Below are positions 41,811 through 51,033 of a DNA stretch of 64,000 nt, in pieces. Source of the stretch: Aliirhizobium wenxiniae (GTDB lineage: Bacteria > Pseudomonadota > Alphaproteobacteria > Rhizobiales > Rhizobiaceae); NCBI RefSeq assembly GCF_019511445.1, contig NZ_JAEUAN010000017.1, positions 62,001 through 126,000 on the forward strand, given 5' to 3'. A model generated the notes under the pieces. That model was not told the origin of the DNA. It saw only the letters and a program-made list of their open reading frames with translations, and did no database searches. Made by a program: the position numbers and the translations under genes. The number at the start of each line of letters is the position of its first letter. The stretch's first letter is position 1.

Positions 41811-42893
41811 TTATCTAGGCCGGCCGCGCTTCGCCCGTGCGGCATAGACGCGATGGATGAGTTCCGCCACCGCCTTGTAGAAGGCCGGGGGAATGACGCC
41901 ATCCACCGACACCTGTGCGAACATCGAACGCGCCAATGGTGGATCCTCGAAGATGGGGATGTTGTGCTGCTGCGCCAATTCTCGGATTTTGAGAGCGACC
42001 AGGTCCTGGCCTTTGGCGACGACCATCGGTGCTTCGCTCTCGCCCTGGGCGTACCGTAATGCGACTGCATAGTGAGTAGGGTTGGTGATGACGAGTGTCG
42101 CGCGCGGAACATTGGTCATCATGCGTCGTCTTGCGCGATCGCGGCCGATAGAGCGGATACGAGCCTTGATGAGCGGGTCACCTTGCGATTGCTTGAACTC
42201 GTCCTTCACTTCCTGCTTGGTCATTCGAATGTTCGAATACCAATGGTGCCGCGTCCACATATAGTCGACGATGGCGAGAACGCCGGTGGCGAAGAGGATG
42301 ACGATCATGATCTTCTTCATCACGACCATCATCTCGACGAGCATGACCTGCGGATCGGAAAAGAGGGCGTCGAGCGAACGGAAATAATCCGCCTTCAGCA
42401 CAATCACCATCACGATCGAGACAACGATGATCTTGAACATCGACTTGCCGAATTCGACCAGTCCCGCCATGCTGAAGAGACGTTTCCAGCCCTGCACCGG
42501 CGAGATCCGGTTATATTGAGGCGTGATGCGCTTCAGCACGAACTCGGGCATGTGCTGCGCAATATTGGACCCGAGCCCGAAAACTATGAAAAGAATGGCG
42601 ACCGGCAAAAGCATTGCGCTCGCGTCCCACGCCAGCCTGACCGCCAGTGAGACAAGATCGTTGGCCGACTGAAGGCGCCATTGGTCGGGTTGTTCCAGGA
42701 TATCGCGCAATGTTTCGGCCAGCTGCGCGGCGCCGGTTGGCAGGAAGAAGACAAGATAGATGTAGAAGGCGAGAGACGACGCGAAGATCGGGATCTCACG
42801 TGATGAGGGCGTGTTGCCCTCGGCCATCGTATCCCGAATCTTTTTCTCTGTCGGCTCTTCTGTTTTACTGTCCTTGTCCTGATCGTCGGACAC
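41811..42893 (-). CDS. flhB: Flagellar export switch protein FlhB
   Basis: This 360-residue protein has four membrane helices between about 35 and 210 and a cytoplasmic domain with the autocleavage motif NPTH (271-274). FlhB works with the export gate and switches substrate class from rod/hook to filament. The N-terminus is charged (DDQDKDSKTEEPTEKK). It starts with GTG. It is the last gene of the motA-fliM-fliN-fliG-flhB block on the minus strand. Confidence 0.96.
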   Translation of the reverse strand: MSDDQDKDSKTEEPTEKKIRDTMAEGNTPSSREIPIFASSLAFYIYLVFFLPTGAAQLAETLRDILEQPDQWRLQSANDLVSLAVRLAWDASAMLLPVAILFIVFGLGSNIAQHMPEFVLKRITPQYNRISPVQGWKRLFSMAGLVEFGKSMFKIIVVSIVMVIVLKADYFRSLDALFSDPQVMLVEMMVVMKKIMIVILFATGVLAIVDYMWTRHHWYSNIRMTKQEVKDEFKQSQGDPLIKARIRSIGRDRARRRMMTNVPRATLVITNPTHYAVALRYAQGESEAPMVVAKGQDLVALKIRELAQQHNIPIFEDPPLARSMFAQVSVDGVIPPAFYKAVAELIHRVYAARAKRGRPR

Positions 42894-43083
42894 GAGCGCC
42901 TTCCTGACGGCCCTGGAGCAGACCCCGCAAGTTACAGTCGGCCGTTCCGTTGTCTCCGCGGGAACAGGAACGCTGTAGAAACCTAGTGACGACGCACCGA
43001 TCTGAAAACCAGTTTCCCGGACGGATGCGCAAGCTATTGTCGGACATTATGCGGGGGATCGAATAGGGGCAATCGCGCGCCCT

Positions 43084-43144
43084 GCCGGTATCGGGTTTAT
43101 CAACAACGTCCGATACGGTGCCGCGCGCCTGAACTGGCGCGCGG
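43084..43144. repeat. Two adjacent hairpins downstream of fliG
   Basis: CCGGTATCGG with CCGATACGG (43084-43119) and a perfect 9-bp stem CCGCGCGCC-TGAACT-GGCGCGCGG (43121-43144) stand side by side in the 271-bp fliG-flhB gap. No T run follows on the minus strand, so they may attenuate or protect the fliG transcript. Confidence 0.45.
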
Positions 43145-43164
43145 AATTATTGGTCGGCCGTGTC

Positions 43165-44208
43165 TCAGGCGGCCGCACCTTCCGCCTGGGCTTCCGGATC
43201 CTTGAGGATGATCTGGCCCGAATTGGCAAGACGCAGCGCTTCCTGTGCGATGGCGCGGCGTGCAATCGCGATCTCGCGCGGGTTCGTGCCGGGCATTTCG
43301 ACCTGAAGATCCGATTCGATCATGCGGCGCGAACGCGGGCTGATCGAGGACAGAACGCTTTCGCGCAGCTGCGCCGAAGAGGTCCTGAGCGCCATGGTCA
43401 GCACATCGCCGGAGATGTCGTTCAGCAAGAGCACGCGGCTGCGCTGCGGCATGAGGAGAATGTCTTCGAAGAGGAAGATCTTCGGACGAACCTTGGCGAC
43501 CGCATCCTGGCTGATCTCCTCGAGAGAGTTGAGCAGCGTATCGACGTCGGGCTTGGTCAGTTCGTTCATCAGCTCCGCGACCTTCATCGGGCCGACAGAG
43601 TTCTTCTCGCGCTCGATCTCGGAGATCAGGTCGACGACCTTGTTCTCGATGATCTGGGCAGCCTTCGGATTGACGTTCTTCAGGTTAACCGTGCGGTTCA
43701 TGATGTCGGCGCGCTGGCTGTCGGGCAGCTTCAGCAGCACCTTTGCACCGAAACCGGACGGCAGCATCGACAGGATATAGGCCACCGTCTGCGGATGTTC
43801 GCGCATCAGGAAAGCCGCGATGAAATCGGGATCGGCTTCCTGAAGCCTGTCCCAGATGGACTCTTCATAGGACTGGAATGCCATGCGGCGTCCAAGCAGG
43901 CTGTCGACCTCTTCCGGGGTGAGACCCGCCTCAAGGATGCTTTCGATGACCTTGGCGTTGTCCATAAGGCCTGCACCTTCGGTGAACAGGTCTTCGAACT
44001 CGTTGACGAGCTGCGCAAGTTCATTCGGCGGGATGGTGCGCAGGGTCTGCGCTGCGGCGATAATCGCCTGCAGTTCCGCCTGGGTGAAAAATTTGAGCAG
44101 CTTTCCGGCGACATTCTTTCCCATGGCGAGCAGCACCGCGGCTGCCTTTTCCGCCTGGGTAAGAGGTTTGTCTGTCAATGCCCCGCCGAAGTCTTCAAAG
44201 TCCATCAT
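43165..44208 (-). CDS. fliG: Flagellar motor switch protein FliG
   Basis: The protein has 347 residues. The N domain (KAAAVLLAMGKNVAGKLLKFF), the middle domain with ELAQLVNEFEDLFTEG and the C domain with motor residues around VRPKIFLFEDILLMPQRSRVLLLNDISGDVL are all present. FliG binds FliF and transmits torque from MotA. It follows fliN on the minus strand; the start is 44208, or 44205 because two ATGs are adjacent. Confidence 0.96.
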   Translation of the reverse strand: MMDFEDFGGALTDKPLTQAEKAAAVLLAMGKNVAGKLLKFFTQAELQAIIAAAQTLRTIPPNELAQLVNEFEDLFTEGAGLMDNAKVIESILEAGLTPEEVDSLLGRRMAFQSYEESIWDRLQEADPDFIAAFLMREHPQTVAYILSMLPSGFGAKVLLKLPDSQRADIMNRTVNLKNVNPKAAQIIENKVVDLISEIEREKNSVGPMKVAELMNELTKPDVDTLLNSLEEISQDAVAKVRPKIFLFEDILLMPQRSRVLLLNDISGDVLTMALRTSSAQLRESVLSSISPRSRRMIESDLQVEMPGTNPREIAIARRAIAQEALRLANSGQIILKDPEAQAEGAAA

Positions 44209-44240
44209 GGTCTTTTTCCTCTTTGCTTCCGACTTCCTGT

Positions 44241-44837
44241 TCAGGAAGTCTTGGAGCTCATGACTTCAATGAGCTTCACGCCGAAGCGGGTGTCGTCGTC
44301 TTCGAGAACCGTGATCTCGCCGCGGGCGATACGGCGCCCGTTGACGGTGATATCGACCGGTTCGCCGATCTTCTTGTCGAGCGCCACCACGGCGCCTTCC
44401 TGAAGGTTCATCAGATTCGACACCGAAATGCGACTTGTTCCGAGCACAACGTGAACATCGATGGGGATATCCATGATCAGGTCGAGGTTGCTGTTCAGCC
44501 CCGAGCCTGCAGTCGGCTTCATTTCAGGTGCTGAAAAGCCGAAATCGCTGCTCCCGCCAAAATCGCTGGATGTCCCGAAATCGCTGCTGCCGCCGAAATC
44601 GGAGGCCGCACCGAAGTCGCTTGTGGTCGCTGCGTCGCCGAATGGCGGCAACTCGGAGCCTGTTTCTTCTCCGGCCGGAAAGTCGAAGCCGAAGCTGTCG
44701 TCAGCCGCAGGCGCTGTGCCATCGGCGTCATGTTTCATCACACCACGGAGTTCACTGACCGCATTGTCGAAATCGAAGTCCGATTCCAAGGGGTTCAGTG
44801 CGTTTTCGTCCGTCGAAGCTGTTTTCTTTGTCGCCAT
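44241..44837 (-). CDS. fliN: Flagellar motor switch protein FliN with an extended repeat-bearing N-terminus
   Basis: The C-terminal SpoA domain (about residues 115-195: LDLIMDIPIDVHVVLGTSRISVSNLMNLQ, GEPVDITVNGRRIARGEI) is standard FliN. The N-terminal 110 residues are extra. They are acidic and contain five tandem hexapeptides of the type S-S-D-F-G-G (residues 73-102, nucleotides 44532-44621). E. coli FliN has 137 residues, this one 198. FliN forms the base of the C-ring and docks the export ATPase complex. The repeat may serve as a flexible tether. Confidence 0.93.
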   Translation of the reverse strand: MATKKTASTDENALNPLESDFDFDNAVSELRGVMKHDADGTAPAADDSFGFDFPAGEETGSELPPFGDAATTSDFGAASDFGGSSDFGTSSDFGGSSDFGFSAPEMKPTAGSGLNSNLDLIMDIPIDVHVVLGTSRISVSNLMNLQEGAVVALDKKIGEPVDITVNGRRIARGEITVLEDDDTRFGVKLIEVMSSKTS

Positions 44838-44907
44838 GAAAGTAGCATTCCCGTTCTAAATCAATCGACTACTGGTCTCTCGCCGCAAGGCCCAGAGGTC
44901 CTTCGCT

Positions 44908-45870
44908 CTAGCCGAGCAAATGTTTCAAAATGTCGTTTTCGTTGCTCACATTGTCCTTGACGCGGACAGTGTAGTTTTCGCCGCTCCTGCCGAACTCGCA
45001 GTTGTACATTTCGCGGCCGTTGGCGCTGACATCGACAACAATCTCTTCCTTGTCGCGGAACGCGATCACGTCGCCGGCAACAAGCTTGGAAATCGTATTG
45101 AGTGTCAGTGCCTGAAGCGGAATTTTGGCTTCCAGCGTCACCCGCGACTGGCGCACCTGTTCGGACATGCTTTCCGACCAGGCGTCCTGCTCGCGCGAGA
45201 AGTCGCCCTTTGACTTCGGCAGGGTTATCGTCGTCTTCAAAAGATACTTCTGCGGAACGACGAGGTAAAATTCGGAGGCCACCTTGCCGAGTTTCAATTC
45301 CACGCGAATGGACATGGCGAAGGGATCGGAAGCTTCTTCTTCCAGCACCGGCCTTGCATCGGCATTGTGTGGCTTCTCAAGCGTGGTCTCGAAGCCGCCC
45401 GGAGCGTTCACTCCCGAGCGCAGCACCTGCGCGATCTTGTCAAAGATCACCGTCGAAAGATCGAGCTCGATCTGCGACAGCGCCCGGCGCGGGGGCTGGA
45501 AAATAGAGTCCGGTGTCGCACCGAGCATGTTCTCCATCAGCGTAATGACGAAGGCGTTGCCGCAGGCGATGACGAACTTGGGGCACCAGTTGCGCAAGCT
45601 TGCATCGGCCAGCACGACATTGTCGCCCAGCTTGCCGACCAACTCGCTCATCAGGCCGGATTTATATCCGTCGAAGGCCACATCGACCGAAAGTCCGAGT
45701 TCACTCTGCAGAACGTCGGGCAGGAAGCTCTGATAGAGGCTGCCGAAATCCTGGGCCAGGTGCTCCAGGGTCTTCTGGTCACCGAGCGAACCCGTCAGGC
45801 GGGCGAGGAGGGCCCGCTCCATGGCGGGCCGTGCTTGCGAAGCTTGGTTGCTGCTGCTCATCTTTGTCAC
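44908..45870 (-). CDS. fliM: Flagellar motor switch protein FliM
   Basis: This 320-residue protein has a central CheC-like domain (YQSFLPDVLQSELGLSVDV, NWCPKFVIACGNAFVITLMENMLG) and a C-terminal SpoA-type domain (VTLEAKIPLQALTLNTISKLVAGDVIAF). The short EIDAL-type CheY-binding N-terminus is not obvious. Start GTG 45870 overlaps the motA stop and has AAGG at good spacing; ATG 45861 is an alternative. The divergence of the N-terminus fits rhizobial motors, which rotate in one direction and modulate speed. Confidence 0.9.
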   Translation of the reverse strand: MTKMSSSNQASQARPAMERALLARLTGSLGDQKTLEHLAQDFGSLYQSFLPDVLQSELGLSVDVAFDGYKSGLMSELVGKLGDNVVLADASLRNWCPKFVIACGNAFVITLMENMLGATPDSIFQPPRRALSQIELDLSTVIFDKIAQVLRSGVNAPGGFETTLEKPHNADARPVLEEEASDPFAMSIRVELKLGKVASEFYLVVPQKYLLKTTITLPKSKGDFSREQDAWSESMSEQVRQSRVTLEAKIPLQALTLNTISKLVAGDVIAFRDKEEIVVDVSANGREMYNCEFGRSGENYTVRVKDNVSNENDILKHLLG

Positions 45871-46739
45871 GCCGCCTTTGTGTCGCCGCCGGGCTTCATC
45901 ATTTCCTGCTCGACCGAGTCGATCGACGGACGGTCGGAGGAGGAGATCGTCTTGCGGCCGTATTCAAGCGCCACCTGCGGTACCGAGCCGTTCATGTAGG
46001 CAAGCAGCGTCTGCTTGACGATGATGTAGAGCCGGTGCTGCTTGGTGCGCACGACCTTGATCTGCGAAACGATCGGGTTGCAGAGGCAGTAGGAAAGGAA
46101 GATGCCGAGCATGGTGCCGACGAGAGCCGCGCCGATCAGGCCGCCGAGAACCTCGGGAGATTCGTTGATATGGCTCATCGCCTTGATGACGCCGAGGACC
46201 GCGGCGATGATACCGAGTGCCGGGAAAGCGTCACCCATCGACTGAATGGAATGATACGGCTTCATACGGTCATGAAGGATCGTCTCGATCTCTTCGTCCA
46301 TCAGCGCTTCGATTTCATGCGAGCGCGCATTGCCGATGATGATCAGGCGCACGTAGTCGCAGATGAACGAGGTGAGTTCGACATCCTTGAGGACGGTCGG
46401 AGCGGACTGGAAGATCGGCGATTCCGCCGGGTTATCGATATGGGCTTCGATCTCGTTACGCGATTTGGTGCGCAGGTCGCGCATCAGCGAATAGAGCACG
46501 CCGAGCACTTCCAGATAGGCTCTTTCCTTGGGGACAGCGTTCTTGAAGATTTCGCCGATCGCCTTGCCGGAATCCTTCAAGACCTTCATCGGGTTCGCCA
46601 TGATGAAGCTGCCGATGCCGGCGCCGCCGATGACGACAAGTTCGAAAGGCTGCATGAGGAGAGCGACATAGCCGCCCATGGCCATATAGCCGCCAATGAT
46701 ACAGCCGACCGTGATGACAAATCCGATAATAAGATTCAT
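45867..46739 (-). CDS. motA: Flagellar stator protein MotA
   Basis: This 290-residue protein has four membrane helices, at about 1-20, 30-52, 165-190 and 200-222. The conserved cytoplasmic loop and the proline-bearing third helix are seen in DAFPALGIIAAVLGVIKAM. MotA and MotB form the proton-driven stator. motB is not in the window. It begins the motA-fliM-fliN-fliG-flhB block and overlaps fliM by a few bases. Confidence 0.96.
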   Translation of the reverse strand: MNLIIGFVITVGCIIGGYMAMGGYVALLMQPFELVVIGGAGIGSFIMANPMKVLKDSGKAIGEIFKNAVPKERAYLEVLGVLYSLMRDLRTKSRNEIEAHIDNPAESPIFQSAPTVLKDVELTSFICDYVRLIIIGNARSHEIEALMDEEIETILHDRMKPYHSIQSMGDAFPALGIIAAVLGVIKAMSHINESPEVLGGLIGAALVGTMLGIFLSYCLCNPIVSQIKVVRTKQHRLYIIVKQTLLAYMNGSVPQVALEYGRKTISSSDRPSIDSVEQEMMKPGGDTKAA

Positions 46740-46867
46740 TGTAAGCTCGTATCCAACGCTTGTCTTAGACTATACCGATAAGGCCGCTGCCTTGCGTGAG
46801 ACTGTTGTAGTCTGCCTGGCCGATGCGGCCGAATGGCCAGGAGAATAATTTGAAAGGCACGAGTGCC

Positions 46868-47443
46868 CTATTCGCCGTAGATCCTGCCTGTCGATGTGAC
46901 AATTTCCCACTTGCCGTTGCGTTGCCGCAGGCCCGCAAGGCGTGAACTGTCCGGCAGCTTTGAGCCGATCTGCACGAGAAAAATGCCGGTGCCATTTTCG
47001 ATCAGGGCACGGCCGTTGGCAACACGCAGCAGCTTGAATTCCGCCCCGCCGGGAAATGCCTGGTTTTCGAAGCCGCCTGCATCCGATCCGCCGCCGGATG
47101 GCGTTGTCGGTATGGCGGCGGTGGTTATCCGGTCAGTCTCCATCTCGCGCAAAAGCGGGCGTTCGGCTTCGTCCTGCTGTGGATCGCGCAAGGCGCCGAT
47201 ACCGGCTTCGCCGGCCGGACGTGCGTGGCGCACGTCGCGAAGCCGTTCCCATCCGGCCACATTGACCCCGAACTTGTCCTGATTGAAGAACACATACCAG
47301 GGGAAGGCGGCGCACAGCATGGAAAACCCGACCAGTGTGGCGACAAGCCAGCGGTCGATAGGCTTGTCTTCTGGTGCCACTGCCGCGGGATCCCGCTTCC
47401 TGCTGAGGCTGGTTCCGCTGAGGAGCCTGTTTTTCATGCTCAT
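46868..47443 (-). CDS. Conserved flagellar-locus protein of unknown function, one membrane helix
   Basis: The protein has 191 residues. A basic cytoplasmic N-terminus leads to one membrane helix (WLVATLVGFSMLCAAFPWYVFF, about 32-53), a disordered linker (about 75-120) and a compact C-terminal domain (EFKLLRVANGRALIENGTGIFLVQIGSKLP through GKWEIVTSTGRIYGE) that resembles small beta domains such as PilP in pattern only. Its ATG overlaps the fliI stop, so it is coupled to the export ATPase gene. It is placed between fliI and motA as in other rhizobial clusters. Function is unknown; a periplasmic motor or export role is plausible. Confidence 0.65.
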   Translation of the reverse strand: MSMKNRLLSGTSLSRKRDPAAVAPEDKPIDRWLVATLVGFSMLCAAFPWYVFFNQDKFGVNVAGWERLRDVRHARPAGEAGIGALRDPQQDEAERPLLREMETDRITTAAIPTTPSGGGSDAGGFENQAFPGGAEFKLLRVANGRALIENGTGIFLVQIGSKLPDSSRLAGLRQRNGKWEIVTSTGRIYGE

Positions 47444-48879
47444 CTCTTTCCTGCCGGCATAGGGCGATTGTTATTCGTGAGAGATGCCTTCAGGGCATTG
47501 GCGAGTTCGGTATAGGCGTCGATGACGAGTGCATCGCCGGGCGACTGCTTCAGCACGTCGTAGATGATCGGTACCTGCTTGACGGCCATGTCGAGATCGG
47601 GATCCGCGCCCGGCCGGTAGCCGCCGATAAGCCTGAGATCCTTCGTCTCTTCGTAAACGCTGATCAGGCCTTTCAGCCTGGAGACCAGCCGTTCCTGGTC
47701 GGCGGTCCACGCCTTGCGGGCGAGACGCGAGATCGAGGACAGCGGATTGACCGGCGGATAACGGCCTTCGTCGGCAAGCGCACGATCGAGCACGATATGC
47801 CCGTCGAGAATACCGCGGGTCGAATCGGCAATCGGGTCGTTGTGATTGTCGCCATCGACAAGGATGGAGATGATCGCCGTAATCGTGCCCGTGCCTTCGA
47901 TGCCGGGGCCGGCACGTTCCAGAAGGCGCGGCAGCTCGGTAAAGACGGATGCGGGATAGCCGCGCGCAACCGGCGGCTCGCCGGCCGCGATCGCAACCTC
48001 GCGGATAGCATGGGCAAATCGCGTCACGCTGTCGGCGATGAACAACACGTTCTGACCCTGATCACGAAAATGTTCCGCGATCGTCATGCCGACCAGCGGC
48101 GCCATCTTGCGCAGCATCGGGCTTTCGTCGCTCGTGGTGACGACGATCACCGCCTTGGCAACATTGTCACCCAGCGTGTCTTCGATGAATTCGCGCACTT
48201 CGCGACCGCGTTCACCGACCAGCGTGATTACCACGCGGTCGAAAGCGTCGGCCTTGGCCAGCATCGAAAGAAGCGTCGATTTGCCGACACCGGATCCGGC
48301 GAAAATGCCCAGACGCTGGCCGTAACAAATCGGGGCGAAGATATCGATCGCCTTCACTCCGGTGCGGAATGAGCTATCGACGCGCCTGCGGGTCATGGAA
48401 GGCGGCGGAAGGGTGTTGATCGAGCGAGCGACATTGCCCTCGCGCAGCGGTCCCTTTCCGTCGATCGGCCTGCACAGCGAATTGATCGTTCTGCCGCACC
48501 AGCTGTCGCTTGGCGATAGGCGGAATTCGCCGGTGCGCAAAACCAGATCACCGACGCCGATGGGCTCGCCCGGCTCGATCGGGCAGACATAGATAAGGTC
48601 GGGTTCGACGCGAACGACCTCGCCCATATGCTTGCCTGTGGCGCTTTGGTGCGACACGAATTCGCCGAGCCGCACATGTCTGGAAAGGCCGCTGACGGTA
48701 TAATATCCGGCCGCAATCATTCTGACCCGGCCCCCCCAGGTAAGCACGCTCGCCGGGTTTCCGTAATGCACTGCCATATCGGAAAGCCGTTCCAGTCGCG
48801 GCATGCCGGTAGGTTGGGTAGCGGTCTGTTCGGCCGATATCTCGTCCGGCTGGAAATCAGGTTCGGCCGTCATCGTCAT
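47440..48879 (-). CDS. fliI: Flagellum-specific export ATPase FliI
   Basis: This 479-residue F1-beta-like ATPase has Walker A GSGVGKST (195-202), Walker B-type VLFIADSVTRFAHAIREV, and the conserved RGYPASVFTELPRLLERAG segment. It energises type III export of flagellar subunits. It lies 11 bases behind flgF on the same strand and overlaps the next gene, so flgF-fliI-orf is one operon. Confidence 0.96.
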   Translation of the reverse strand: MTMTAEPDFQPDEISAEQTATQPTGMPRLERLSDMAVHYGNPASVLTWGGRVRMIAAGYYTVSGLSRHVRLGEFVSHQSATGKHMGEVVRVEPDLIYVCPIEPGEPIGVGDLVLRTGEFRLSPSDSWCGRTINSLCRPIDGKGPLREGNVARSINTLPPPSMTRRRVDSSFRTGVKAIDIFAPICYGQRLGIFAGSGVGKSTLLSMLAKADAFDRVVITLVGERGREVREFIEDTLGDNVAKAVIVVTTSDESPMLRKMAPLVGMTIAEHFRDQGQNVLFIADSVTRFAHAIREVAIAAGEPPVARGYPASVFTELPRLLERAGPGIEGTGTITAIISILVDGDNHNDPIADSTRGILDGHIVLDRALADEGRYPPVNPLSSISRLARKAWTADQERLVSRLKGLISVYEETKDLRLIGGYRPGADPDLDMAVKQVPIIYDVLKQSPGDALVIDAYTELANALKASLTNNNRPMPAGKR

Positions 48880-48890
48880 CGGCGCGTTTC

Positions 48891-49625
48891 CTACTGGCTA
48901 CCGCCCAGTGTTCTCATCGCAGACGAGAAATTGTCTTCACTCGTGCTCATCAGCGAGGAAATGCTCTCGAAGGCCCGGTTCACCTGGATCAACTGGGTCA
49001 TCTCACCGATGGCGTTGACATTCGACTGTTCGACGAAGCCCTGCATGACGCCGACGCCCATGGTGTCGACAATAGGCTGGGGTGCCTCTGTCGGCACGAC
49101 GCCGCTATTGTCGGAGCGGTAGAACCCCTTGCTGAGGTCTGCGGAGAACACGCCAATCTGCCCGACCATCCGGTCGCCCTGCATGATGCGTCCGTCCTGG
49201 CCGACCTTCGGCGAACCGCCGCGCGGATCGAGCTGGATCGGTGCGCCGCCGGCATCAAGAACAGGGTAGCCCTGGGTCGAGATGAGTTCGCCGGCAAGTC
49301 CCATGGAGAAACGACCGTCACGCGTGAGCACCTGCCCCTGCGGGGTCTGGAGCTGGAACCAGGCATCGCCCTTGACGGCGAAATCCAGCGTATTGCCGGT
49401 CTGTTCGAGCTGACCGTTACGCATCGACAGATAGTCGTTGCCCTGGGAAACGAAGGCGATCTTGGTGTTGTTCTCGTTCTGGGTCTGGCTGAGAACCTGA
49501 TCGAACTTCACCTCGGTCGCGCGAAAGCCGACGGTATTCATGTTGGCGATGTTGTCGGAGATCGTGGTGAGGCGACGCTCGAGAGCGATCTGCGAGGAAA
49601 TGCCGACATAGATACCGGATTGCAT
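48891..49625 (-). CDS. flgF: Flagellar proximal rod protein FlgF
   Basis: This 244-residue protein has the rod motif at the N-terminus (ERRLTTISDNIANMNTVGFRATEVKF) and at the C-terminus (MTQLIQVNRAFESISSLM). The internal region GDAWFQLQTPQGQVLTRDGRFSM is typical of FlgF/FlgG. It is divergent from flgB; the 215-bp gap at 49626-49840 must hold both promoters. Confidence 0.94.
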   Translation of the reverse strand: MQSGIYVGISSQIALERRLTTISDNIANMNTVGFRATEVKFDQVLSQTQNENNTKIAFVSQGNDYLSMRNGQLEQTGNTLDFAVKGDAWFQLQTPQGQVLTRDGRFSMGLAGELISTQGYPVLDAGGAPIQLDPRGGSPKVGQDGRIMQGDRMVGQIGVFSADLSKGFYRSDNSGVVPTEAPQPIVDTMGVGVMQGFVEQSNVNAIGEMTQLIQVNRAFESISSLMSTSEDNFSSAMRTLGGSQ

Positions 49626-49840
49626 GGATGTCTCCTGATTTACGGATACGGCGCATGCCCCCGCACGGGAGAGCTCTGGCGATTTGAAGAGACAGTTAAG
49701 AGCCCGGGCTTGCGCGAACCTGTTTGGCTCGGCGCATCGGAAAATGCCGGCTGCAGCGGCAAATCTGCTGGCGGTTTTTATCGCAAGTCCCGCGCAAGAT
49801 TATCGCTCTAGCTTCCGGCACAACAAGATGGAGTAGACCC

Positions 49841-50248
49841 ATGACCATGCAGCCGATCCAGTTGTTCGAACTTGCGTCCAGGCAAGCAGAATGGCTGTCC
49901 GTTCGACAGCAGGTGACGACGATGAACGTCGCTAACGCGAACACGCCGAAATACGTCTCCAAGGACCTGACCCCCTTCGACGCAGAGCTCAAGTCCGCAA
50001 GCGGTCTCGGCTCCATGGAAATGGCCAGGACCAATCCGGCGCACATGACGACGAATATCGCCGGCAATGGTCGGGTTGAACTGAAGGACACCAAGCTCAA
50101 TCAGGAGATCGGCGTCCAGGAATCCGGCAACACCGTCTCGCTGGCGGGTGAAATGTCGAAAATGGGCGAGGTCAAGCGTCAGTACGAACTGAACACGCTG
50201 CTCGTACAGAACATCAACCGAATGATGCTGACGGCACTGGGTAAGTAA
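49841..50248 (+). CDS. flgB: Flagellar basal-body rod protein FlgB
   Basis: This 135-residue protein has the rod motif in RQQVTTMNVANANTPKYVSKDLTPFD and a C-terminal helix (KRQYELNTLLVQNINRMMLTALG). It forms part of the proximal rod. The start at 49841, with GGAG about eight bases ahead, is chosen over longer frames. It opens the flgB-flgC-fliE-flgG-flgA-flgI-motE-flgH-fliL-fliP operon and has a one-base gap to flgC. Confidence 0.94.
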   Translation: MTMQPIQLFELASRQAEWLSVRQQVTTMNVANANTPKYVSKDLTPFDAELKSASGLGSMEMARTNPAHMTTNIAGNGRVELKDTKLNQEIGVQESGNTVSLAGEMSKMGEVKRQYELNTLLVQNINRMMLTALGK

Positions 50249-50249
50249 G

Positions 50250-50663
50250 ATGGACTCACTGATCGCCTCCCTCAAGATCGCAGGCAGTGGCATGGAAGCC
50301 CAGTCCACCCGCCTGCGTATCGTTTCGGAAAACATCGCAAACGCGCGCACCACCGGTGATACGGCGGGTGCGGATCCCTATCGCCGCAAGATCATCACCT
50401 TCGCGGAAGAGATGGATCGCGCCAGCGGCTTCAATCTCGTCGACGTCAAGAAGATCGGCACTGATCAGGGCGACTTCGTCGAGGAATACGATCCGGATCA
50501 TCCGGCCGCCAATGAACAGGGCATGGTCAAGTATCCGAACGTCAATGTGCTGATCGAGATGGCCGACCTTCGCGAAGCCAATCGCAGCTACGAGGCAAAC
50601 CTGCAGAGCATCAAGCAGACGCGGGACATGATCTCGTCGACAATCGATTTGTTGAAAGGTTAA
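50250..50663 (+). CDS. flgC: Flagellar basal-body rod protein FlgC
   Basis: This 137-residue protein has the rod motif SGMEAQSTRLRIVSENIANARTT at its N-terminus and the C-terminal MVKYPNVNVLIEMADLREANRSYEANLQ segment that is diagnostic for FlgC. It is a proximal rod subunit. It lies between flgB and fliE with almost no spacing. Confidence 0.96.
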   Translation: MDSLIASLKIAGSGMEAQSTRLRIVSENIANARTTGDTAGADPYRRKIITFAEEMDRASGFNLVDVKKIGTDQGDFVEEYDPDHPAANEQGMVKYPNVNVLIEMADLREANRSYEANLQSIKQTRDMISSTIDLLKG

Positions 50664-51013
50664 TGATGATCGATAGCATTTCAAGCATCGGTTCGCTGAC
50701 GAAGTCCAGCGGCCTCGACAAGACCGAAGCCACCGGCAGCAGCATGTCGAACATGCTCGGCGCAGCCGCTGGCGCGGTCGCAACCGGTGTTGCGGGACCG
50801 AGTTTCGGCAGCTTTCTGGCCGATGCCGCCAAGGGTGCGCTCGATAGCGTCAAGCAGGGCGAGGCCATGTCCTTCGCCGGCATTCAGGGCAAGGCGACGA
50901 CGCGTGAAGTCGTCGATGCCGTCATGGAAGCTAATCGCACGCTGCAGACCGCAGTCGCTCTGAGAGACAAGGTTGTTTCGGCCTATCTCGAAGTCTCCAA
51001 AATGCAGATCTAG
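50663..51013 (+). CDS. fliE: Flagellar hook-basal body protein FliE
   Basis: The protein has 116 residues. The C-terminal half (FGSFLADAAKGALDSVKQGE, then VVDAVMEANRTLQTAVALRDKVVSAYLEVSKMQI) is characteristic of FliE, which joins the MS-ring to the rod. The N-terminus is low in complexity. The ATG overlaps the flgC stop region; an adjacent ATG at 50666 is possible. Confidence 0.94.
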   Translation: MMIDSISSIGSLTKSSGLDKTEATGSSMSNMLGAAAGAVATGVAGPSFGSFLADAAKGALDSVKQGEAMSFAGIQGKATTREVVDAVMEANRTLQTAVALRDKVVSAYLEVSKMQI

Positions 51014-51033
51014 GATAGAGAGGTTTCACGTCC

